Assembly (NCBI GenBank): GCA_020432165.1
Contig: JAGQGU010000001.1
Coordinates: 1-54,214 of the forward strand
DNA: 54,214 nucleotides
From: Thermomicrobiales bacterium
Lineage (GTDB): Bacteria; Chloroflexota; Chloroflexia; Thermomicrobiales; UBA6265
Reading direction: 5' to 3'
Positions 49,534 through 54,214 of the stretch are shown here, one piece after another; the stretch's first letter is position 1, and each line of letters opens with the position of its first letter. The notes beneath the pieces are model-generated. The model was not told where the DNA came from. It did not search any database and was given only the letters and a program-made list of their open reading frames with translations. The translations under genes and the position numbers were made by a program.

Positions 49534-51483
49534 CTAGGCTGTTGGTGCAGTAGCTGGGGCAACGTCGGCAGCGCTGTCATCCGATTCGTTCCTGATGCGT
49601 TCGACTTCCGCCACCATCTTCTGATCCTCCTGATTGGGATCCTTGAGATAGGTGAGGTAGAGAATCGTCACCGAGAGCACGGAGAGCGGAATCAGCAGCG
49701 CGTATAGCAGTGAGCTGATGCCGTTGGCAAAGCCGACAGCGGTGCGACCGATGGTCAGCAACCCGAATCCAATCAGAATGCCCGGGAGCACCGCCAGAAG
49801 GTCGAAGACCAACAGCGAGAACCCGATCTTCCACCAGTGTCCCTTAACCGTGCGGAAGCTCTGACGGAAGGATCCTCGTGGGGTGCTGGAATGACCAAAC
49901 ACCATACTCTGCATGAAGAAGTGACCGCGCACGGCGTACCAGATGGCGAACGGCACCAGGATGGTGAGAAGCACCAGTGGTACCAATACCAGCAGCGCGA
50001 TCAGCACCGCGATGGCTACCGGGCCGGTAAATCTGAACGCTCGTCTGTAGGCCTCCATGACCGTGACGGGATTGCCTTCCATTACCGACTTGGCCGCGAC
50101 CAGAATAGCGGGCGAGATCACGAGCACCATCGCCAACTGCTGAATACCTCCGACCATGAAGACGGCGGTGAGTGCCGCACCACCCGTATTGTCCAGATAG
50201 TTCACGATGAACTTCAGTGGATCATGGCGTATGAGGAACTGCTGGATTCCGTTGAAGATGATGCCGATCGGGATCGACATCAAACCGATGCCAATGAAGA
50301 GCTTCCACTCCCTCTTATACATGGCGACGGCGCGCTGGAAGATCGGCCAGGCTCCGCGTGCGAAGTAGGCTATCGCAGCGACAATGATGCCAACAAGCGG
50401 GAGGGTGATAAGCGGATGAACCAGAGCGTTGAGCAGCAGGCGGGATGAGGCGGCAGTCAGTGTGCAGAAGGCATCGGTCATGCTGGGGCCGAGGGCGTCG
50501 GAACCAGGGACAACAATACTGAAGGGTCGCCAGTTGCTGGTGGCTGTCCACGGATCGAGATAGCGGGTGTTGAAGTAGGGGCCAACTGGTCCGTTGAACG
50601 CGCTCGGTTGCTGTTCTCCCCATCGCCCCGGGTAGAGCAGCCAGGCGAACTCGCCCTTTGGATCAATCTCATCGGGAATGAGGATTGCTTTTACGGGTGT
50701 GCGGGTGGATGGTGGCGAGGCCATATCGCAGCCGAATCCCGAATTGCGCTCGCCCCAGGCCAGGTAGGTGTGATTGCCATAGAAGGTGGCGTGTGAACCA
50801 GCCGCCGGATAGGCCGCTGGATGGCTTCCATCTTCCAGCGTCAGCTTGCTGTCACCCCAGTCAGCCAGCTCGCCGTTACCATGCTGGGAGTAGCCCACCT
50901 GAGTTGGATCCGTATTGAGAGCTTCTTCGACGGTGGAGACATCATCCCACATGAAGAGGATGCCTTCCCAGTCCGATTCGTGCGTGTTATTCCAATGGTT
51001 AAAGTAGTAGTAGAACCAGTACTGAAGGACGAGTTTGTTGTTCTCTTTATCGATCTTGATATGCGCATAGACGGAGGGTTCAATGCCCTGTTCTGCAATC
51101 CAGGCCCGCTCGTCAGTTTCATAGGTGCAGCCCGGTCGAAGTGGATTACCAGGGAAATCAAGATACGTATCAGCACCGAGTGTCGCGAGTTCCTGGGCAC
51201 TCGGGCCGGTGGCGACCACCTCGTTCGTGTTGGCATCGCGGACCAGGATGCGGTCGTTATTCAGGATCATATCGACTGGGATCGGCAGATACGGTTCGCC
51301 TTCTGTCGGAGGTTTACCGCACTGATGGTCTTGTGTACGCAGGTACATGATGGGTGCATACTTATCCGCCAGCTGCTGCTCAAGTGAGTCGGTCGACTCT
51401 TGCGCAGCAATTGGAGTTGGGAGTATTCCCATCAACATAACCAGACCGACTACCATGGGTAGCCATTTCACCAACAATCTCAT
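49534..51483 (-). CDS. Exported Vps62-like domain fused to a polytopic membrane domain
   Basis: A 649-residue protein. A signal peptide ends near residue 28 (PIAAQ). Residues ~35-345 form a Vps62/DUF946-like domain: DKYAPIMYLRTQDHQC, YWFYYYFNHWNNTHESDWEGILFMWDD, GYSQHGNGE and YPAAGSHATFYGNH match its conserved HE-DWE and SQH/HA-F blocks. Residues ~355-620 have about seven membrane segments, one linked by cytoplasmic helices (REWKLFIGIG, VTVMEAYRRAFRF) as in the glycerophosphoryl-diester/DUF975-like membrane domains. The C-terminal tail is charged and Ala/Pro-rich. Vps62 domains occur in fungal sorting proteins and in bacteria without known function. Confidence 0.7.
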   Translation of the reverse strand: MRLLVKWLPMVVGLVMLMGILPTPIAAQESTDSLEQQLADKYAPIMYLRTQDHQCGKPPTEGEPYLPIPVDMILNNDRILVRDANTNEVVATGPSAQELATLGADTYLDFPGNPLRPGCTYETDERAWIAEQGIEPSVYAHIKIDKENNKLVLQYWFYYYFNHWNNTHESDWEGILFMWDDVSTVEEALNTDPTQVGYSQHGNGELADWGDSKLTLEDGSHPAAYPAAGSHATFYGNHTYLAWGERNSGFGCDMASPPSTRTPVKAILIPDEIDPKGEFAWLLYPGRWGEQQPSAFNGPVGPYFNTRYLDPWTATSNWRPFSIVVPGSDALGPSMTDAFCTLTAASSRLLLNALVHPLITLPLVGIIVAAIAYFARGAWPIFQRAVAMYKREWKLFIGIGLMSIPIGIIFNGIQQFLIRHDPLKFIVNYLDNTGGAALTAVFMVGGIQQLAMVLVISPAILVAAKSVMEGNPVTVMEAYRRAFRFTGPVAIAVLIALLVLVPLVLLTILVPFAIWYAVRGHFFMQSMVFGHSSTPRGSFRQSFRTVKGHWWKIGFSLLVFDLLAVLPGILIGFGLLTIGRTAVGFANGISSLLYALLIPLSVLSVTILYLTYLKDPNQEDQKMVAEVERIRNESDDSAADVAPATAPTA

Positions 51484-51833
51484 CCCTGAATCCCCACTCC
51501 TGATCCCAATCCCACGGCGAGGCGTGAGTTATCACCTACCCAGCCGGCCGAAAATGGTATGCATTGGAACAAAATCCCCTGCTGTCGCTCACTATAGGCT
51601 CCCAAGCCGCACCTGCACAATAGACTTCTAAAAGTAACTGTGATCGGATTGTCGAGTCGCCATTAGGATGACTCTTTTCACAAGGGGCTCTATGCATCCC
51701 TGCCAAATATAAAACAGGATGACATAAATGCATGTCTACTGCTTGACCGTGTTTGGGCGGGCACCTATAATCCGGCCAAGAGTATCGGAAAATCCAACCA
51801 GGCGTTCATGGCCAGAGAAAGCGAAGGGGACTT
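51484..51833. other. 350-bp non-coding divergent region
   Basis: No convincing gene in any frame and a lower GC content than the flanks. It holds two AGGATGAC copies (51666-51673, 51717-51724), a strong promoter for pepT near its right end, and presumably a promoter for the Vps62-like gene on the left. Confidence 0.5.
51743..51771 (+). promoter_or_regulatory. Sigma-70-type promoter of pepT
   Basis: TTGACC (51743-51748), a 17-bp spacer and TATAAT (51766-51771), 62 bp upstream of the pepT ATG. This is the best consensus match in the window. Confidence 0.75.
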
Positions 51834-53081
51834 ATGGGATCAGGGTTTGCAGAGGAACTAACGAGCCGATTCGTCCGCTATTGCGAGATCGACAGCCAGG
51901 CTGATGAGAAGTCTCCAACTTCGCCGAGTACAGCAATTCAGCTGGATATTCTTAGGCTTTTGGTCGATGAACTCACCGAGATTGGCGCTCAGGACGTTAT
52001 CCTGACATCCTACGGAGCAGTTACCGCGACGATTCCAGCGACCGCTGGCAAAGAAGGTGCCCCTGTAATTGGCTTCCTGGCCCACGTGGATACATCGCCG
52101 GGATTCAACGCATCTAATGTTAAGCCAATAGTTCATAAGAACTATGATGGTTCGGACATAACTTTCCCGGATGATGCCAGTTTGATTCTCTCGCCAGCTG
52201 ATAGTCCATACCTTGGTACCAAAGTGGGTGATGATATCGTCACCGCCAGCGGTACTACCTTGCTCGGTGCGGACGATAAAGCGGGCGTGGCGATTGTGAT
52301 GGCGTTTGCCAATCACCTTCTTCACCATCCTGAGATTGAACACGGTCCTATTCGTATCGGCTTTACACCGGACGAGGAGATTGGACGCGGCGTGCACGCC
52401 GATTTCCCGCGTGATCTCGGTGCCCAGTTCGCATACACGCTGGATGGTGGTCCGGTTGGCGAGGTCGTCTACGAGACCTTTTCCGCCGATCGTGCCGAGA
52501 TCCATATCACCGGCGTTTCCATCCACCCTGGCCAGGCCAAGGATGTGATGGTGAATGCGCTGCATCTTGCCGCCAAGATCATCGATACCTTGCCCCACAT
52601 CACGCTGACTCCCGAAACCACGGACGACCGTGAGGGATTCCTGCACATCTACTCGCTCACCGGTACGTCTGCCGAGGCCGAACTCCTCTTCATCATGCGA
52701 GATTTTGAGGAAGATAAACTCCAGCAGTCCGGTGAACTTTTGCAGCAGGTATGCGCCACGATTCAGGCGACAGAGCCGCGCGCGAAGATTACCTGCGAGA
52801 TTACACCGCAGTACCGCAACATGCGTGACGCGCTTAAGAGCGATTTCCGTCCGGTCGATCTCGCACTGGAAGCCTGTCGCGCACTTGGTATCGAACCCTT
52901 CTCGCCACCCATTCGTGGTGGGACCGACGGCTCACGTCTTACGGAGCTCGGGGTACCAACTCCAAACATCTTCACTGGCATGATGAACTTCCACGGTCCA
53001 TTGGAATACGTGAGTGTTCAGGATATGGAGAAAGCGACGGAAGTCTCGATCAAGCTGGCACAGCTCTGGGCAAATGAATAG
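51834..53081 (+). CDS. pepT: Peptidase T (tripeptide aminopeptidase)
   Basis: A 415-residue M20B zinc peptidase that removes the N-terminal residue of tripeptides. IGFLAHVDTSPGFNASNVKPIV places His84 and Asp86; LLGADDKAGVAI has Asp147; FTPDEEIGRGVHADF gives Glu181-Glu182; TLDGGPVGEVVYETFSADRAEI and GGTDGSRLTELGVPTPNIFTG complete the PepT set. Length is normal. GAAGGGGAC precedes the ATG. The AbgT-type transporter gene follows after 66 bp and may be co-transcribed. Confidence 0.94.
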   Translation: MGSGFAEELTSRFVRYCEIDSQADEKSPTSPSTAIQLDILRLLVDELTEIGAQDVILTSYGAVTATIPATAGKEGAPVIGFLAHVDTSPGFNASNVKPIVHKNYDGSDITFPDDASLILSPADSPYLGTKVGDDIVTASGTTLLGADDKAGVAIVMAFANHLLHHPEIEHGPIRIGFTPDEEIGRGVHADFPRDLGAQFAYTLDGGPVGEVVYETFSADRAEIHITGVSIHPGQAKDVMVNALHLAAKIIDTLPHITLTPETTDDREGFLHIYSLTGTSAEAELLFIMRDFEEDKLQQSGELLQQVCATIQATEPRAKITCEITPQYRNMRDALKSDFRPVDLALEACRALGIEPFSPPIRGGTDGSRLTELGVPTPNIFTGMMNFHGPLEYVSVQDMEKATEVSIKLAQLWANE

Positions 53082-53147
53082 GGGATTCCGGGCGAGCGCA
53101 TGTCGCGCTGGAGCCAAGGTTGCGAGTGATTTTGGAGGGGGAGAGTA

Positions 53148-53981
53148 ATGGCAGCAAACGCACCTGCAGCCGACAGCAGTTCTGGCGGTATGCAGAAGGT
53201 TCTCGACTGGATCGAAGAGGTTGGCAATAAGGTTCCGAATCCGGTGCTGATGTTTGGCTACCTGATTGTTGGTATCTGGATCATCTCCACCATCATGGAT
53301 TGGGCTAACGTCGGTGTCACGGAACAGATCGCTGTACCGGTCTCCGATGTAACCGAGGTCTCGTATTACGAAGATACCCCGGCTTATTACCAAGACACCG
53401 ATGTGGACTATGAGATCGTCGAGCAGCGCGTTGAGATTCACGGCTTGCTCACGATCGATGGTATTCGTTTCATCTTCTCCCGCTTTGTCAGCAACTTCAC
53501 CGGCTTCACCGTTGTCGGCGTCACCTTCGTAGCCATGATGGGCGCGGGTCTGGCCGAAAATGCCGGTCTCATGAACGCGCTGATCCGGAAGTTGGTGGCA
53601 ACAGCACCCGCTGGACTGATCACCTTCCTGATCGTTCTCGTCGGTTCGCTTTCCAGCGTCGCTTCCGATGCCGGTTACCTTATTCTGATCCCGTTAGCGG
53701 GTGTAGCCTTTAAGGTACTCGGCAGGAATCCCATCGCAGGTTTAACGGCCGGTTTCGCTGGCGTGGCTGCAACCTTTGCCGTCAACATCATTCCGCAGCC
53801 AACGGATGCCATGCTCGCCGAGATCGGTAATGAATCGATCACTCCACTCGGTCTCGAGCCAATGACCATCCTCAATAACTACTTCTTCGGCGTTGTCTCC
53901 ATGTTGTTGCTCTGTGTGGTGGCAGCAATCATCTGCGAGCGCGTGGTTGAACCCCGACTTGGTGCCTGGGACCGAAGCTAG
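53148..53981 (+). CDS. AbgT-family transporter, N-terminal part up to an in-frame TAG
   Basis: 277 residues of an AbgT-family transporter (p-aminobenzoyl-glutamate or sulfonamide export/import). Seen are LDWIEEVGNKVPNPVLMFGYLIVGIWI, FVSNFTGFTVVGVTFVAMMGAGLAENAGLMNALIRKLV, LSSVASDAGYLILIPLAGVAFKVLGRNPIAGLTAGFAGVAATFAVN, IPQPTDAMLAEI and VVEPRLGAWDRS, all in family order. The frame ends at TAG (53979-53981), but the same frame continues with AbgT-like sequence. The true protein would be ~500 residues. GGAGGGGGAG lies before the ATG. The stop is either a sequencing error, a pseudogene mutation or, less likely, read-through. Confidence 0.85.
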   Translation: MAANAPAADSSSGGMQKVLDWIEEVGNKVPNPVLMFGYLIVGIWIISTIMDWANVGVTEQIAVPVSDVTEVSYYEDTPAYYQDTDVDYEIVEQRVEIHGLLTIDGIRFIFSRFVSNFTGFTVVGVTFVAMMGAGLAENAGLMNALIRKLVATAPAGLITFLIVLVGSLSSVASDAGYLILIPLAGVAFKVLGRNPIAGLTAGFAGVAATFAVNIIPQPTDAMLAEIGNESITPLGLEPMTILNNYFFGVVSMLLLCVVAAIICERVVEPRLGAWDRS

Positions 53982-54214
53982 GGCGATGAATCGGCCGAAG
54001 CTGATGTTGAAATGACTGCCGCCGAGAAGGCTGCTGAGGCCAAAGGTCTTCGTTACTCACTGTTCGGTCTTATCGGCGTCACCGTGCTTATCGTTCTCCT
54101 GACCGCACCATCTGGTGCGCCGCTCCGCGATCCAGTGACCGGCGATATCCTCGGTACCACGCCGTTCATGGATAGCCTCCTCTTCATCATCGCGCTCTTC
54201 TTCCTGGTCTGCGG
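53982..54214 (+). pseudogene. AbgT-family continuation after the TAG, cut by the window edge
   Basis: The same frame as the upstream AbgT gene stays open to the window end. It reads GDESAEADVEMTAAEKAAEAKGLRY, then a membrane segment (FGLIGVTVLIVLLTAPSGAPLRDP), then GDILGTTPFMDSLLFIIALFFLVCG. The APLRDPxTGxxLGxxPFMD block is a hallmark of the AbgT middle region. No plausible separate start exists except the ATG at 54012, which has no ribosome binding site. Confidence 0.7.

Noticed and set aside
53979-53981. TAG as a recoded sense codon (for example pyrrolysine)
   Set aside because: TAG ends many other genes here and no pyl genes or read-through element are seen; mutation or sequencing error is simpler.
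1-54214. CRISPR array, insertion sequence, prophage or rRNA operon
   Set aside because: I saw no regularly spaced direct repeats, transposase, integrase, phage structural genes or rRNA sequence in the window.

Overview
The window looks like a chromosomal segment of a Gram-positive-like bacterium of moderately high GC. The closest fit is Chloroflexota of the Thermomicrobia type; an actinobacterium is second choice. This is inferred from gene content, with no ribosomal RNA or marker phylogeny in the window. The clues are a LytR-CpsA-Psr protein, a VKOR/DsbA oxidative-folding pair, a cyclic-di-AMP receptor, an acyl-CoA carboxylase beta plus epsilon-like pair, an RNHCP protein, a DUF2252 protein and an Os1348/NHLP-like small protein. 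No lipopolysaccharide genes are seen. Genes are densely packed, with many ATGA, GTGA and TAATG overlaps and good AGGAG-type ribosome binding sites. GTG and sometimes TTG starts are used.

Layout: 1-5.8 kb holds a polytopic membrane protein, a B3/4-domain/LysE pair, a tandem triplet of paralogues combining a HicB-like N-terminus with a DinB-like three-histidine pattern, and a small exported protein. 5.9-9.2 kb is pta-ackA. 9.3-12.7 kb is a carboxyltransferase, its epsilon-like subunit and a gamma-glutamyltransferase in one overlapping run. 12.8-16.7 kb is a DUF2252 protein, a phosphohexomutase and an acetyltransferase-DUF402 fusion. 16.7-21.7 kb holds a zinc-ribbon membrane protein, a HTH/PIN toxin-antitoxin pair, an MBL hydrolase, an RNHCP protein preceded by two tiny ORFs, RNase Z and an LCP protein. 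21.9-27.9 kb has alpha-L-fucosidase, a DUF218 protein, a shikimate-kinase-like protein, tRNA-Leu(CAA), rimI-tsaD-inositol phosphatase and a c-di-AMP receptor.

28-34 kb contains a DHFR-fold reductase and two close M20 peptidase paralogues separated by an AbrB/PIN toxin-antitoxin pair and a zinc-ribbon gene, then an amidohydrolase. 34-36.5 kb is a three-gene ABC-2 exporter. 36.8-42.6 kb has oligoendopeptidase F, a membrane protein, the NHLP-like gene, upp, and a divergent hydroxypyruvate isomerase / class V aminotransferase pair. 42.6-47.1 kb is a thiol-redox neighbourhood: LLM oxidoreductase, VKOR, DsbA-like, a two-domain cold-shock protein, a Tat-type DsbA-like protein and a rhodanese. 47.1-54.2 kb has nucleoside hydrolase plus mannitol-type dehydrogenase, a Vps62-like/membrane fusion, peptidase T and an AbgT-family transporter interrupted by an in-frame TAG.

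Functional themes are acetate/acyl-CoA metabolism, peptide and amide salvage (GGT, three M20 enzymes, PepF, AbgT), pyrimidine/nucleoside salvage and extracytoplasmic disulfide formation. There is no CRISPR array, rRNA, transposase or prophage. The most distinctive material is the HicB/DinB-like triplet, the GNAT-DUF402 and Vps62-membrane fusions, the NHLP-like orphan and the interrupted AbgT gene. I see no clear complete novel defence or biosynthetic system.
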